Below are positions 49,339-58,988 of a stretch of 64,000 nt of DNA, piece by piece. The notes under the pieces were generated by a model, which was given only the letters and a program-made list of their open reading frames with translations, searched no databases and had not been told where the DNA came from. This DNA comes from Clostridia bacterium. Lineage in GTDB: Bacteria > Bacillota_A > Clostridia > Oscillospirales > Acutalibacteraceae. The stretch's first letter is position 1, and each line of letters begins with the position of its first letter. Location of the stretch: contig JAFQKE010000003.1 in NCBI GenBank assembly GCA_017397065.1, positions 16,450-80,449 on the forward strand, written 5' to 3'. A program made the translations under genes and the position numbers.

Positions 49339-51162
49339 ATGAGTAAAAAGAGCAAGCGAGTCACGAAAACGCATTTACATTTTGATGATAGTGAATTACT
49401 ACGGCAGGAAAGAAACTTCATTTCCTATTATGCAGACGGTAATAAAAAATCTATTTCTTTATTACTCAAGCTGTATAACGGGCATTATTTGAGGTTGCTC
49501 TTTTCGGCCGTTTTCTTTTTAATTAAAGAAAGCCCCGGCTGGGTAATTCCTATTATTACCTCTTATGTTATAAATCTGGTAACGGTGCCGCAGGATGGCA
49601 ACCTTTCCAAAATGATATTTTCGCTTTTGGGTCTTGCACTTTTGGTAGCCATAAATCTGCCCACCCATTATGTGCATACCAAGCTTTTTGCCATTGCAAG
49701 ACGAAGTGTTGAGGCCGGACTCAGAGGTGCTATGATACGTAAGCTACAGCAGCTTTCAATCTCATTTCATAAAGAAATGCAGTCGGGTAGAATTCAGTCC
49801 AAGGTAATGCGTGACGTTGAAGCTATTGAAGCTTTGTCAAGTCAGGTGTTTACAAACGTATTTGGAATAGTTACAAACCTTGCAATTTCTCTTGGTGTAA
49901 TTCTTGTAACCAACTGGGTGGTATTTATCTTCTTTTTGCTATGCACCCCGGTTGCTTCCCTTATTATAGTAGCTTTTCGCAAGAAAATGCGTAAAAGCAA
50001 TAGCGATTTTCGTCAAGGTATAGAGCAAACATCAGCAGATGTTTTAGATATGGTGGAGCTTATTCCCGTAACCAGAGCTCACGCTTTAGAGGAAAATGAA
50101 ATTAAAAAATTTACAAGTCAGCTTAATATGGTTGCCGAAAAGGGGTACAGGCTTGATATAATTCAGCAGGTGTTTGGAGCAAGTAGCTGGGTGATATTTC
50201 AGATGTTCCAAATTCTATGCCTGGGAGTTACGGCCTATATGGCATATACGGGTGATATTTCGGTGGGCGAGGTTGCACTTTATCAAACCTATTTTGGTAA
50301 TATAGTAAACCGTATTTCGGGTCTTGTAGGTCTGCTTCCCACCATTTCTAAGGGTACTGAGTCGCTTGTGTCGGTTGGCGAGATTTTAAGTGCTAACGAT
50401 ATTGAAGATAACTCGGGCAAAAAGAGTCTAAGAACCTTAGAGGGCGAGTTTGAATTTAAAAACGTCGACTTTTCTTATACTCCTGAAAAGAAAATACTTG
50501 ATAATTTCAGCCTTAAGGTAGAAAAAGGCGAAACAATAGCTCTTGTTGGTGAATCGGGTGCAGGAAAATCTACCGTTTTAAATATGGTAATTGGATTCAA
50601 CAAGGCAAGTGCGGGGGATATTTATATAGATGGTAATAAAATATCTGACATCGACCTTAGAAGTTATCGACGTCACATAGCGGTTGTGCCACAAACCAGC
50701 GTTTTATTTTCGGGCACCATACGTGATAATATCACCTACGGATTGCCGTCGGTGAGTAAAAAGCAGCTTGATGAAGCCGTTGAGGCCGCAAATCTCACTT
50801 CCTTTATTGATTCACTTCCAAAAGGACTTGATACGGTCGTGGGTGAACACGGCGGTAAACTTTCGGGAGGTCAAAGGCAAAGAATTTCCATAGCTAGGGC
50901 TATTATTCGAAATCCTAAGGTTATTATTTTGGATGAGGCCACCAGTGCGCTAGATAGCGTAAGCGAAAAAGAAATTCAGGATGCGATTGAGAATCTTACA
51001 CGTGAACGCACAACCTTTATAGTAGCCCATAGACTTTCTACAATTCGTAATGCCGATAAAATTGCAGTTATGCGAAATGGTCGCTGTACCGAATACGGAA
51101 CCTTTGATGAGCTTATGGAACTTAAAGGTGAATTTTATCAGATGAAAACACTGCAGTCCTAG
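49339..51162 (+). CDS. ABC exporter, fused permease and ATPase
   Basis: A 607-aa half-transporter. It has a short cytoplasmic start, six membrane helices (about 45-320, type I exporter fold) and one nucleotide-binding domain with Walker A GESGAGKS (404-411), Q-loop VVPQTS, signature LSGGQRQR, Walker B VIILDEATSALD and switch His in VAHRLST. It resembles multidrug or lipid exporters (MsbA/LmrA type) that work as dimers; here it has no partner half-transporter, so it probably forms a homodimer. The cargo is unknown. GGAGGGG precedes the ATG. Confidence 0.92.
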   Translation: MSKKSKRVTKTHLHFDDSELLRQERNFISYYADGNKKSISLLLKLYNGHYLRLLFSAVFFLIKESPGWVIPIITSYVINLVTVPQDGNLSKMIFSLLGLALLVAINLPTHYVHTKLFAIARRSVEAGLRGAMIRKLQQLSISFHKEMQSGRIQSKVMRDVEAIEALSSQVFTNVFGIVTNLAISLGVILVTNWVVFIFFLLCTPVASLIIVAFRKKMRKSNSDFRQGIEQTSADVLDMVELIPVTRAHALEENEIKKFTSQLNMVAEKGYRLDIIQQVFGASSWVIFQMFQILCLGVTAYMAYTGDISVGEVALYQTYFGNIVNRISGLVGLLPTISKGTESLVSVGEILSANDIEDNSGKKSLRTLEGEFEFKNVDFSYTPEKKILDNFSLKVEKGETIALVGESGAGKSTVLNMVIGFNKASAGDIYIDGNKISDIDLRSYRRHIAVVPQTSVLFSGTIRDNITYGLPSVSKKQLDEAVEAANLTSFIDSLPKGLDTVVGEHGGKLSGGQRQRISIARAIIRNPKVIILDEATSALDSVSEKEIQDAIENLTRERTTFIVAHRLSTIRNADKIAVMRNGRCTEYGTFDELMELKGEFYQMKTLQS

Positions 51163-51191
51163 TTGACAAATCGGATATATTTTTATATAAT
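51163..51191 (+). promoter_or_regulatory. HIT gene promoter
   Basis: Exact consensus: -35 TTGACA (51163-51168), a 17-bp spacer, -10 TATAAT (51186-51191). It starts at the first base after the exporter stop. Confidence 0.88.
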
Positions 51192-51228
51192 TTTGTTAGT
51201 TTAAAAATTCAAAAACGGAGGCTTTTTT

Positions 51229-51648
51229 ATGAAAGACTGTAACTGTGGATATTGTATGGGCGGTGAGCTTTTAGCAAAGTTTGGTATTCCCATTTGCGAT
51301 TTAGAGGTTAGCCAGCTTATATTGTTTAAAGAACAATCCAAACCCGGAAGAGTAATTGTGGCATATAAAGACCACGTAAGCGAAATTGTAAATATAAGCG
51401 AGGAAGAGCGTAATTTGTTTATGGCCGATGTTTGCAGGGCTTCAAATGCTCTTCACAAGGCATTTAACCCCAACAAGATAAACTATGGAGCCTACGGCGA
51501 TACTGGTTGCCATCTTCATATGCACCTTGTACCTAAATATGAGGGCGGCGACGAATGGGGCGGAGTTTTTCAGATGAACCCTGATAAGGTTTATTTAACA
51601 GATGAAGAATATGCCGAAATGATTAAGAAAATTAAAGCAAATTTGTAA
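51229..51648 (+). CDS. HIT-family nucleotide hydrolase/transferase
   Basis: A 139-aa histidine-triad protein. The active-site motif is HLHMH at 95-99 with the following LVPKY. The N-terminus has a CNCGYC cluster (C4, C6, C9) plus Cys23, a likely zinc site seen in some HIT proteins. HIT proteins act on AMP-linked compounds or dinucleoside polyphosphates; the substrate here is unknown. GGAGG precedes the ATG. It has its own consensus promoter and a bidirectional terminator. Confidence 0.9.
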   Translation: MKDCNCGYCMGGELLAKFGIPICDLEVSQLILFKEQSKPGRVIVAYKDHVSEIVNISEEERNLFMADVCRASNALHKAFNPNKINYGAYGDTGCHLHMHLVPKYEGGDEWGGVFQMNPDKVYLTDEEYAEMIKKIKANL

Positions 51649-51654
51649 TAATAT

Positions 51655-51697
51655 AAAAACTGCAGTATTCTTTTTTAGAAAATACTGCAGTTTTTTT
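51655..51697. terminator. Bidirectional terminator between HIT gene and aquaporin
   Basis: 15-bp perfect stem AAAAACTGCAGTATT (51655-51669) with 51681-51695, T-tract on the plus strand and A-run at the start. Confidence 0.9.
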
Positions 51698-51724
51698 ATG
51701 CTTTTTTATTTTAAAACTATTTAA

Positions 51725-52396
51725 TTATTCGGCTTTTTTAGCATCAAGGAACTTGTAAACAAGCGCTGCCAGTATTCCGCCGATTAAGGGAGCTACAATA
51801 AATACCCAAACATTTGAAAGGGCATCTCCGCCAACAAAAAGTGCAGGGCCGAAGCTTCTTGCAGGGTTTACAGATGTGCCTGTAAAAGCAATACCCAAAA
51901 TGTGCACAAGTGTTAAACTAAGACCAATTACAATGCCTGCAACCGAGCTGTTTTCAATTTTAGAGGTAACGCCCAAAATTGCAATAACAAAAACAAAGGT
52001 TAAAATAATTTCAATAATAATGGAGGGTAAAATGTCGCCCTTAAACAATCCATTTGCACCAAGTCCACTTTCCTTGCCTATTAAGGCCATAAGTGCAGCG
52101 GCACCGGCGGTAGCTCCTGCAAACTGTGCAATTATGTAGAAAACAAAATCTTTTAATGAAAGCTTACCGCTAACAAGCATTGCTATTGAAACTGCAGGGT
52201 TAATGTGACAGCCCGAAACATTGCCAATAGAGTAGGCCATTGCAACAATTACAAGACCAAATGCCAAAGCTGTTAGCAGATAGGCTGTGTTGGGATTAGC
52301 ACCGGAACAACCAACAACAGCGGCGGTTCCGCAGGCGAAGAATACCAGTACAAAGGTACCGATAAATTCGGCCAAAGATTTTCTTAACAAATTCAT
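51725..52396 (-). CDS. Aquaporin (AqpZ-like water channel)
   Basis: Integral membrane channel of 223 aa with six membrane helices and the two half-helices carrying NPA (66-68 and 177-179). The selectivity-filter residues aligned to AqpZ are Phe46, His165, Thr174 and Arg180, as in water-selective channels, so glycerol transport is less likely. AGGAGG precedes the ATG. It is a single gene with its own promoter (52469-52497), and the terminator is shared with the HIT gene. Confidence 0.93.
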   Translation of the reverse strand: MNLLRKSLAEFIGTFVLVFFACGTAAVVGCSGANPNTAYLLTALAFGLVIVAMAYSIGNVSGCHINPAVSIAMLVSGKLSLKDFVFYIIAQFAGATAGAAALMALIGKESGLGANGLFKGDILPSIIIEIILTFVFVIAILGVTSKIENSSVAGIVIGLSLTLVHILGIAFTGTSVNPARSFGPALFVGGDALSNVWVFIVAPLIGGILAALVYKFLDAKKAE

Positions 52397-52468
52397 AAAT
52401 ATGCCTCCTAAAATTTATTTTATAACCACCTTTATATTTGGCATTTTCGCCAGTGTGATTACATTTTT

Positions 52469-52497
52469 ATTATAAAGTACAAATCACTTAAAATCAA
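52469..52497 (-). promoter_or_regulatory. Aquaporin promoter
   Basis: Minus strand: -35 TTGATT (52492-52497), a 17-bp spacer, -10 TATAAT (52469-52474). Confidence 0.78.
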
Positions 52498-52566
52498 CAT
52501 AAATTTTTTGTGTAGTAACTGACCATTTAATTTTATTAAATAAGAACTAATTTGTGATAAAAACAA

Positions 52567-52595
52567 TTGACAATTTCTGCATTATATTGTAAAAT
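52567..52595 (+). promoter_or_regulatory. pyrH promoter
   Basis: -35 TTGACA (52567-52572), a 17-bp spacer, -10 TAAAAT (52590-52595). Probably the main promoter for the pyrH-to-polC run. Confidence 0.8.
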
Positions 52596-52655
52596 GATAA
52601 TGTTATATTATAGTAGTTGAATTTCGCTAATATAAAGCTGAATGGAGAGAGTGTT

Positions 52656-53360
52656 ATGGAACCAATTTATAAAAGAGTTCTTATTAAATTAAGCGGTGAA
52701 GCTCTTGCGGGTTCGCAGGGTCACGGTCTTGATTTTGACAAGGTGCTCGAAATTTGCAAAAGTGTTAAAGATACCTATGATTTAGGTGTTGAAATAGCCA
52801 TTGTTGTTGGTGGCGGCAATTTCTGGCGTGGTCGTTCCAGCGGCAAAATGGACAGAACCCGTGCCGACCATATGGGTATGCTGGCAACGGTTATCAACTC
52901 CCTTGCCCTTGCAGATGCTTTAGAGCAGTTAGGCGCACCCGTTCGTGTTCAAACAGGTATTGAAATGATTAAAATAGCCGAACCTTATATTCGTCAGAAG
53001 GCTGTTCGTCATATGGAAAAAGGTAGAATTGTTATCTTTGGTTGCGGAACAGGTAACCCATTCTTCTCAACCGATACCGGTGCAGCATTAAGAGCGGCTG
53101 AAATTGATGCTGATGTTATTTTCAAAGCCACTAATGTAGATGGCGTTTATGATAGTGATCCCAAACAAAATCCCAACGCTGTTAAGTATGATGCTCTTTC
53201 ATATATGGAGGTTCTCAGCAAAGGTCTTCACGTAATGGATAGCACCGCCGCCTCTCTTTGTATGGATAACGATATTAAAATTATGGTATTTAATCTTGAT
53301 AATCCCGATAACATTCGCAAGGCTGTTTTGGGCGAACAAAACGGAACCATAGTTGGATAA
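52656..53360 (+). CDS. pyrH: UMP kinase
   Basis: Phosphorylates UMP to UDP; amino acid kinase fold. The 234-aa protein has [12 protein letters not shown] at the start, [11 protein letters not shown], the substrate region [13 protein letters not shown], and [17 protein letters not shown] followed by [13 protein letters not shown]. Start at 52656 from GGAGAG; an in-frame TTG at 52617 is not preceded by a ribosome site. It is the first gene of the conserved pyrH-frr-uppS-cdsA-dxr-rseP-ispG-polC order. tsf and rpsB, often just upstream, are not here. Confidence 0.96.
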   Translation: MEPIYKRVLIKLSGEALAGSQGHGLDFDKVLEICKSVKDTYDLGVEIAIVVGGGNFWRGRSSGKMDRTRADHMGMLATVINSLALADALEQLGAPVRVQTGIEMIKIAEPYIRQKAVRHMEKGRIVIFGCGTGNPFFSTDTGAALRAAEIDADVIFKATNVDGVYDSDPKQNPNAVKYDALSYMEVLSKGLHVMDSTAASLCMDNDIKIMVFNLDNPDNIRKAVLGEQNGTIVG

Positions 53361-53383
53361 TTTTAAAAAGGAGATATGTGATT

Positions 53384-53938
53384 ATGAAAGAATTACTTGC
53401 AAAAGCTGAAGCAAAAATGGACAAATCCTTAAACGCTTTGGATCGTGAATTTAAAGCTGTTCGTGCAGGACGTGCAAATCCTGCCGTTTTAGATAAAGTT
53501 TTGGTAGATTATTACGGAACCCCCACACCCGTTCAGCAGATGGCTGCTGTGTCGGTGCCCGAGGGCAGAACTTTACAAATTCAGCCTTGGGATGTTTCCA
53601 CCCTTCGTGATATCGAAAAGGCTATTTTAACCTCTGATATTGGTATCAATCCTCAGAATGACGGTAAGGTTATCCGCCTTATGTTCCCCCCTCTTACCGA
53701 GGAACGCCGTCGTGATTTGGTTAAGGATATCCGAAAAATGGGTGAGGATACTAAGGTTGCAATTCGTTCAATTCGTCGTGACGCTTTAGAAAAAGCTAAG
53801 GCTATGAAAAAGAATAACGAAATTACAGAAGATGATCTTTCGGGTGCAGAAAAGAAAATTCAGAACCTTACCGATAAATTCTGTAAGGAAGCTGATGATT
53901 TAACCACTGCCAAAGAAAAGGAAATTATGGAAATCTAG
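53384..53938 (+). CDS. frr: Ribosome recycling factor
   Basis: Splits the post-termination ribosome together with EF-G. The 184-aa protein forms a three-helix bundle with an inserted beta domain: FKAVRAGRANPAVLDKV, then VQQMAAVSVPEGRTLQIQPW, and the C-terminal helix. The typical start MKELL is at ATG 53384, 10 nt after AAGGAG; GTG 53378 in frame is a less likely choice. It follows pyrH by 23 nt and is followed by a hairpin before uppS. Confidence 0.95.
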   Translation: MKELLAKAEAKMDKSLNALDREFKAVRAGRANPAVLDKVLVDYYGTPTPVQQMAAVSVPEGRTLQIQPWDVSTLRDIEKAILTSDIGINPQNDGKVIRLMFPPLTEERRRDLVKDIRKMGEDTKVAIRSIRRDALEKAKAMKKNNEITEDDLSGAEKKIQNLTDKFCKEADDLTTAKEKEIMEI

Positions 53939-54013
53939 TCAAACCACTTAAAAACAGCTATTTAAGGCTGATTTAAAATCAAAGGCTTTGGCTAATTGTT
54001 TAAAATGTTTTTT

Positions 54014-54051
54014 AACGCCCATCGGTCAGGTTTGCCCCGATGGGCGTTTCA
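54014..54051 (+). terminator. Hairpin between frr and uppS (partial terminator)
   Basis: 12-bp perfect stem AACGCCCATCGG (54014-54025) with CCGATGGGCGTT (54037-54048), then TTC. The weak U-tract suggests partial readthrough, not a full stop. Confidence 0.6.
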
Positions 54052-54064
54052 AAAGGGTGATAAA

Positions 54065-54802
54065 ATGTTTTTAAAATCCAAAAAGGAAAAAAATGCAAAT
54101 GCAGATATTGTACTTCCTCGTCATATAGCAATCATTATGGATGGAAACGGTCGCTGGGCAAAAAAACGTGCTTTGCCACGTTCGGCAGGTCATAGCGCCG
54201 GCTCTAAAAATTTCAAGGATATTGCAAGGTACTGTAATAAAATAGGCCTTGAATACTTAACCGTTTATGCCTTTTCTACCGAGAACTGGAAACGTCCTAA
54301 AGAAGAAGTAGATAACATTATGAATATTCTTCGTGATTATTTAAAGGATGCCAAGAATTTTAAGGATGAAAACATTAAGGTTAAGTTTATAGGTAATATT
54401 GAGGTTTTGCCTGAGGATATTGTCTACCTCATTCATGATGCAGAGGAAAATTCAAAGGATGCAACGGGGCTCCACCTTAACATAGCCCTTAATTACGGAG
54501 GCAGAGATGAACTGCTTTTCGCCTTTAAAAAGCTTGCAGGGCAGGTGAAAGACGGTTCTGTTAATATAGATGATATTACTGAGGAAACTATTTCGGCTTC
54601 GCTTTATACCGCCGGTCAGCCCGACCCCGATTTTATTATAAGACCGAGCGGCGAATTTAGACTTTCAAACTACCTTATATGGCAAAGTGCTTATGCGGAA
54701 TTTTGGTTTTCAGATGTTCTTTGGCCTGATTTTTCCTCCAAGCATTTAGACGCAGCCATAGAGGATTTTAATAAAAGAAACCGTCGTTTTGGCGGAGTAT
54801 AG
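54065..54802 (+). CDS. uppS: Undecaprenyl diphosphate synthase
   Basis: Cis-prenyltransferase that makes the C55 lipid carrier for cell-wall synthesis. The 245-aa protein has the catalytic Asp26 in IIMDGNGRWAKKR, then STENWKRP, and the Arg-rich RPSGEFRLSNYLIWQSAYAE (normally RTGGE; here RPSGE, as in other homologues). Start at 54065, with AAGGGTG upstream; the ATG at 53996 is part of the hairpin region and is unlikely. cdsA follows 11 nt later. Confidence 0.95.
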   Translation: MFLKSKKEKNANADIVLPRHIAIIMDGNGRWAKKRALPRSAGHSAGSKNFKDIARYCNKIGLEYLTVYAFSTENWKRPKEEVDNIMNILRDYLKDAKNFKDENIKVKFIGNIEVLPEDIVYLIHDAEENSKDATGLHLNIALNYGGRDELLFAFKKLAGQVKDGSVNIDDITEETISASLYTAGQPDPDFIIRPSGEFRLSNYLIWQSAYAEFWFSDVLWPDFSSKHLDAAIEDFNKRNRRFGGV

Positions 54803-54813
54803 GGGAGAAGAAT

Positions 54814-55656
54814 ATGAAAACTCGTATTATTTCAGGTGCAGTGCTGGTGGTTGTTTTTGCCGCAGTGTTGGCCGCATCAATAAAATATTCAGCAGTTATG
54901 TATGTTGCCGCCGCCGTTCTTGCCGCTATTGCCGTTTATGAAGCTCTTTATGCTACCGGAATAGTTAAAAATAAAATTATAACTGCAGTTGGTTGTGTAT
55001 ATTCTATTTTTTACGTGTGTAAAATTCTTTTGGCATATGTAGATGGGGCGATTGCAGTAAAAATTATGGCAAGTGCCGCACCTATAGCAGTTGTTTTTGC
55101 ACTTATTCAATTTGCTTTGTATCTTAAATTCCATAAAGATATTAAACTTGAGGGAATGTTGGGTATGATTATTTTACCTATTTTAATTTCCTTTGGTTTT
55201 GAATCTTTAAGTAAACTAGTTCTTGCAAATCAAAAACTTTTATATATTGTTTTAATGTTCTGTTGGGCAGCCGTTGCCGATACAGGTGCTTACTTTGTAG
55301 GTGTTGCAATCGGTAAGCATAAAATGGCACCCATTATAAGCCCCAAAAAGAGTTGGGAGGGCTTAATAGGTGGTATTTTATCCTCTGTTTTAGTAAGCTT
55401 TATTGTATGCTTAATATACAGTAATTGTCTTGATGTTAAGGTTAATACCCTTGCAGTTTTACTTGTAACACCCATTTTTGTGCTTATTGGCGTAATGGGA
55501 GATTTAACTGCATCTTTAATTAAAAGAAAATGCGGAATTAAAGACTTTGGAAAACTTATCCCCGGTCATGGTGGAGTTTTAGACAGATTTGACAGTATGT
55601 TAATGATTTCTGCCGCTTTAATTTCGTTATTAGAAGTCGTTTCACTTATAAATTAG
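54814..55656 (+). CDS. cdsA: Phosphatidate cytidylyltransferase
   Basis: Integral membrane enzyme making CDP-diacylglycerol, the precursor of phospholipids. The 280-aa protein has about eight membrane helices, the metal-binding region in WEGLIGGILSS and the family signature near the C-terminus, SLIKRKCGIKDFGKLIPGHG followed by GVLDRFDS. It is a standard member of the run. dxr follows after 23 nt. Confidence 0.95.
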   Translation: MKTRIISGAVLVVVFAAVLAASIKYSAVMYVAAAVLAAIAVYEALYATGIVKNKIITAVGCVYSIFYVCKILLAYVDGAIAVKIMASAAPIAVVFALIQFALYLKFHKDIKLEGMLGMIILPILISFGFESLSKLVLANQKLLYIVLMFCWAAVADTGAYFVGVAIGKHKMAPIISPKKSWEGLIGGILSSVLVSFIVCLIYSNCLDVKVNTLAVLLVTPIFVLIGVMGDLTASLIKRKCGIKDFGKLIPGHGGVLDRFDSMLMISAALISLLEVVSLIN

Positions 55657-55679
55657 AAAAAATAGGAATACTAATTATT

Positions 55680-56819
55680 ATGAAAAAACTTACAATTTTA
55701 GGTTCAACAGGCTCAATAGGCACTCAGGCTTTAACCGTTATCGATAAAATCGGCTGGGGTATATCTGCCCTTGCCGCAGGCGGAAGAAATATAAACCTGC
55801 TTGAAAAGCAGGCAAGAAAATATTGTCCTGAATATCTTGCCGTTATGGATGAAGCCGCCGCAAAGGATTTAAAAATTCGTCTTGCTGATACCAATATAAA
55901 GGTGGAAGGTTCTGTGGAGGCGGTTGATTTTGCCGCCGCTAAGGATGCTGATATGGTGCTTAATTCCATAGTTGGCATTGCAGGACTTCGTCCAACCCTC
56001 ACCGCAATTGAAGCAGGCAGGAATATAGCCCTTGCCAATAAAGAAACGCTTGTTACAGGCGGAGATATTGTTATGTCCCGTGCCAAGGAAAAAGGTGTTT
56101 CTATTCTGCCGGTTGATAGCGAGCATTCTGCCATTTTTCAGTCATTGATGGGAGTGCCGAATGGCAACCCTTATAAAATTTTGCTTACTGCATCGGGTGG
56201 CCCGTTTTTTGGCAAAACAAAGGACGAACTTAAAAATATTACCCCTGCAGATGCCTTAAAGCACCCAAATTGGGATATGGGACAAAAAATCACAATAGAT
56301 AGTGCAACCCTTATGAATAAAGGCTTAGAGGTTATCGAGGCGGTGCATTTGTTTTCGGTTTCTGCCGATAATATTGAGGTGTTGGTTCATAGGCAAAGCA
56401 TTCTCCATTCGGCGGTAGAATTAGAAGATGGAGCGGTAATCGGTCAGCTTGGTACACCCGATATGGCAATTCCTATTCAGTTTGCTTTGACCTATCCTAA
56501 TCGTATGCCCAGTCCCGCACCCAAGCTTTCTTTAACCGATATTGGAACACTCACATTTGAAAAGCCCGATACCGACACATTTTCCTGTCTTGCGACCTGT
56601 ATGTCGGCTATTAAAAAGGGTGGACTTTACCCAACCGCCGCCAATGGTGCAAACGAAATGGCAGTAGAGCTTTTCCTTAAAGGTAAAATATCCTTCCTGC
56701 AAATAGGGGAGTTTGTGCAAAAAGCAACCGAGCAATGTCAAAATAAAAAAGACTTTACGGTTGAGGATGTTTTTGAAACCGATCGACTAGCCAGAGAGGC
56801 AGTATTATCTTATATTTAA
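55680..56819 (+). CDS. dxr: 1-deoxy-D-xylulose-5-phosphate reductoisomerase
   Basis: Second step of the MEP isoprenoid pathway, NADPH-dependent. The 379-aa protein has the N-terminal NADPH loop LGSTGSIGTQALTV, LANKETLVTGG, the metal site PVDSEHSAIFQ, the flexible-loop region LKHPNWDMGQKITIDSATLM and a C-terminal helical domain. Its presence with ispG shows the organism uses the MEP route. Ribosome site is weak (TAGGA, about 11 nt). Confidence 0.96.
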   Translation: MKKLTILGSTGSIGTQALTVIDKIGWGISALAAGGRNINLLEKQARKYCPEYLAVMDEAAAKDLKIRLADTNIKVEGSVEAVDFAAAKDADMVLNSIVGIAGLRPTLTAIEAGRNIALANKETLVTGGDIVMSRAKEKGVSILPVDSEHSAIFQSLMGVPNGNPYKILLTASGGPFFGKTKDELKNITPADALKHPNWDMGQKITIDSATLMNKGLEVIEAVHLFSVSADNIEVLVHRQSILHSAVELEDGAVIGQLGTPDMAIPIQFALTYPNRMPSPAPKLSLTDIGTLTFEKPDTDTFSCLATCMSAIKKGGLYPTAANGANEMAVELFLKGKISFLQIGEFVQKATEQCQNKKDFTVEDVFETDRLAREAVLSYI

Positions 56820-56838
56820 TTTTTAAAAGGAGACAGTT

Positions 56839-57891
56839 ATGCTGGAAGCAATAGGCTCATTTTTTAGTACAATCTGGCCATACGTAATTGCATTTATCTT
56901 TTTTATATTTTTGGTTGTAATTCACGAGTTTGGCCATTTTATTGCCGCTAAAAGTCTTGGCGTTCGTGTTAATGAATTTGCTATAGGCTTTGGCCCTACA
57001 CTCTTTAAAAAACAGGGCAAAGAAACCCTTTATATGCTTAAACTTCTCCCCTTTGGCGGATATTGTGCTATGGAGGGCGAGGATGAGGATAGCGATGATA
57101 AAAAAGCCTTTTGCAATAAAGCTGCTTGGCGTAGATTTTTAATTGTTGTAATGGGTGCTGTGTTTAATCTTTTGTTTGGACTTATTATTGTGGGAATAAC
57201 ATTGGCACCACAACCGGTATATCCTACAACAACCGTGGCCGAATTTTCAGAATCTGCTACCAGTAACGCTCAAAACGGACTTATGATAGGCGATGAAATT
57301 GTAGAAATTGAGGGCAGAAGTATTTATACATTTTATGATGTTACGTATAATTTCACAGCAGTTGATGACGGCAAGCTTGATATGGAGGTAATTCGAGATG
57401 GCAAAAGGGTTCACCTTAAGGACGTTACTTTTGCTATCCAAGAAATTGAAGGCTACAATGTTATCAATATGGATTTCAAGGTTAATCCTGAATACCGATC
57501 GGTAGGTACATTTTTAAAGCAAACGGTTAACACCTCTATATCCTACGGACGAATGGTTGTTTTTTCCTTAGTAGATATGATAAACGGCAGATATAGGGTT
57601 AGTGATATTTCAGGACCCGTTCAGGTAACCGCAACCTTGGGTGAAGTGGCCAAAACCGGTCTGTTTGATATGCTTCCGCTCATAGCTCTTATTACCATAA
57701 ATTTGGGTATTTTTAATCTTTTACCTATTCCTGCACTTGATGGTGGAAGACTTGTGTTTATTTTAATTGAAATGATTTTTAGAAAACCGGTACCACAGAA
57801 GTACGAAAAGTGGGTGCACGCTATTGGTATGATATTCCTTTTAACACTTATGGCGGTTATTTTGGTAAAGGATGTCTGGGCGTTTTTCTAA
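56839..57891 (+). CDS. rseP: Site-2 metalloprotease RseP
   Basis: Membrane-embedded zinc protease that cuts regulatory membrane proteins. The 350-aa chain has HEFGH at 29-33 in the first membrane helix, a PDZ domain (about 135-205, NGLMIGDEIVEIEGRSI), and the late LPIPALDGGRLVF motif with the third metal ligand Asp. AAAGGAGA precedes the ATG. Its place between dxr and ispG is conserved. Substrates (such as an anti-sigma factor) are not visible here. Confidence 0.95.
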   Translation: MLEAIGSFFSTIWPYVIAFIFFIFLVVIHEFGHFIAAKSLGVRVNEFAIGFGPTLFKKQGKETLYMLKLLPFGGYCAMEGEDEDSDDKKAFCNKAAWRRFLIVVMGAVFNLLFGLIIVGITLAPQPVYPTTTVAEFSESATSNAQNGLMIGDEIVEIEGRSIYTFYDVTYNFTAVDDGKLDMEVIRDGKRVHLKDVTFAIQEIEGYNVINMDFKVNPEYRSVGTFLKQTVNTSISYGRMVVFSLVDMINGRYRVSDISGPVQVTATLGEVAKTGLFDMLPLIALITINLGIFNLLPIPALDGGRLVFILIEMIFRKPVPQKYEKWVHAIGMIFLLTLMAVILVKDVWAFF

Positions 57892-57918
57892 AAGATAAAG
57901 AAAGGGAACAAAACAGCT

Positions 57919-58983
57919 ATGTTTAAAAGAGAAGATACCGTTAAGGTTCAAATAGGTAGGGGAGAAAACACCGTTTTTGTAGGCGGAGATTCGCCCGTTT
58001 CGGTGCAGTCTATGTTAAACAAACCTGCACATAATTTTAATGATAATATTGCTCAGGCTGTTGCCTTAGAAAAAGCAGGCTGCGAAATCATACGTGTTTC
58101 GGTTCCCGATATAGATACAGTTCCTCTTATTTCAAAGCTAAAAGAGTCGGTTAAGGTTCCAATTGTTGCCGATATTAATTTTGATTATAAGCTCGCAATT
58201 GAAAGTGCCTATGCAGGTGTTGATAAAATTCGCATCAATCCCGGCAATATAGGGGACGATTCAAAGGTAAAGCAGGTTGTTGATGTTTGCAAGCAAAAAA
58301 ATATTCCCATAAGAGTAGGGGTTAATTCAGGCTCGGTAGAAAAGCATATCTTGGCTAAATACGGGGCTCCCACGCCCGAGGCGCTTATCGAAAGCGGAAT
58401 GTACCATATTTCTCTTTTAGAAAAATTTGATTTTGATAAGATTATTTTATCCCTTAAATCTTCAAATGTTAAAACAATGTTTGAAACCTATATGGGTGCC
58501 GCAGAGGTTTGCCGCTATCCGCTGCATTTAGGCGTTACCGAGGCCGGCACTTTGCGTATGGGTACGCTCCGTTCAGCTGCGGGTATTGGCGGACTGCTTT
58601 TAAACGGAATCGGCAGTACAATCCGAGTTTCGCTCACCGATGACCCCGTAACCGAGGTTGAGGCAGGGCTTGAGCTACTAACCGCAATAGGACTAAAAAA
58701 AGGCGGAGTAAGATTTGTTTCCTGTCCCACCTGCGGCAGAACCTCTATTGATTTGGTAGGCCTTGCAAAAAAGGCGGAAGAGGCACTCAAAACCTGCAAA
58801 AAGGATATTACTGTTGCGATAATGGGCTGTGTTGTAAATGGCCCGGGTGAAGCAAAAGAAGCCGATATCGGTATTGCCGGCGGTAAGGGCGAGGGAATCA
58901 TATTTAAAAAAGGCGAGATAATAAAAAAATTGCCCGAAGAAGAGCTTTTAGGGGCACTTTTAGATGAGATTGAAAGGTTATAA
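57919..58983 (+). CDS. ispG: 4-hydroxy-3-methylbut-2-en-1-yl diphosphate synthase
   Basis: [4Fe-4S] enzyme of the MEP pathway. The 354-aa protein has a TIM-barrel N-terminal part (VQSMLNKPAHN, VPIVADINFD, KIRINPGNIG) and the C-terminal cluster domain with CPTCGRTSIDL and GCVVNGPGEAKEADIG. All expected cluster cysteines are visible. It lacks the plant-type insert. polC follows after 5 nt. Confidence 0.96.
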   Translation: MFKREDTVKVQIGRGENTVFVGGDSPVSVQSMLNKPAHNFNDNIAQAVALEKAGCEIIRVSVPDIDTVPLISKLKESVKVPIVADINFDYKLAIESAYAGVDKIRINPGNIGDDSKVKQVVDVCKQKNIPIRVGVNSGSVEKHILAKYGAPTPEALIESGMYHISLLEKFDFDKIILSLKSSNVKTMFETYMGAAEVCRYPLHLGVTEAGTLRMGTLRSAAGIGGLLLNGIGSTIRVSLTDDPVTEVEAGLELLTAIGLKKGGVRFVSCPTCGRTSIDLVGLAKKAEEALKTCKKDITVAIMGCVVNGPGEAKEADIGIAGGKGEGIIFKKGEIIKKLPEEELLGALLDEIERL

Positions 58984-58988
58984 TATAA

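Noticed and set aside
53996..54064. Extended N-terminus for uppS
   Set aside because: The added residues are encoded by the hairpin between frr and uppS and have no ribosome site.
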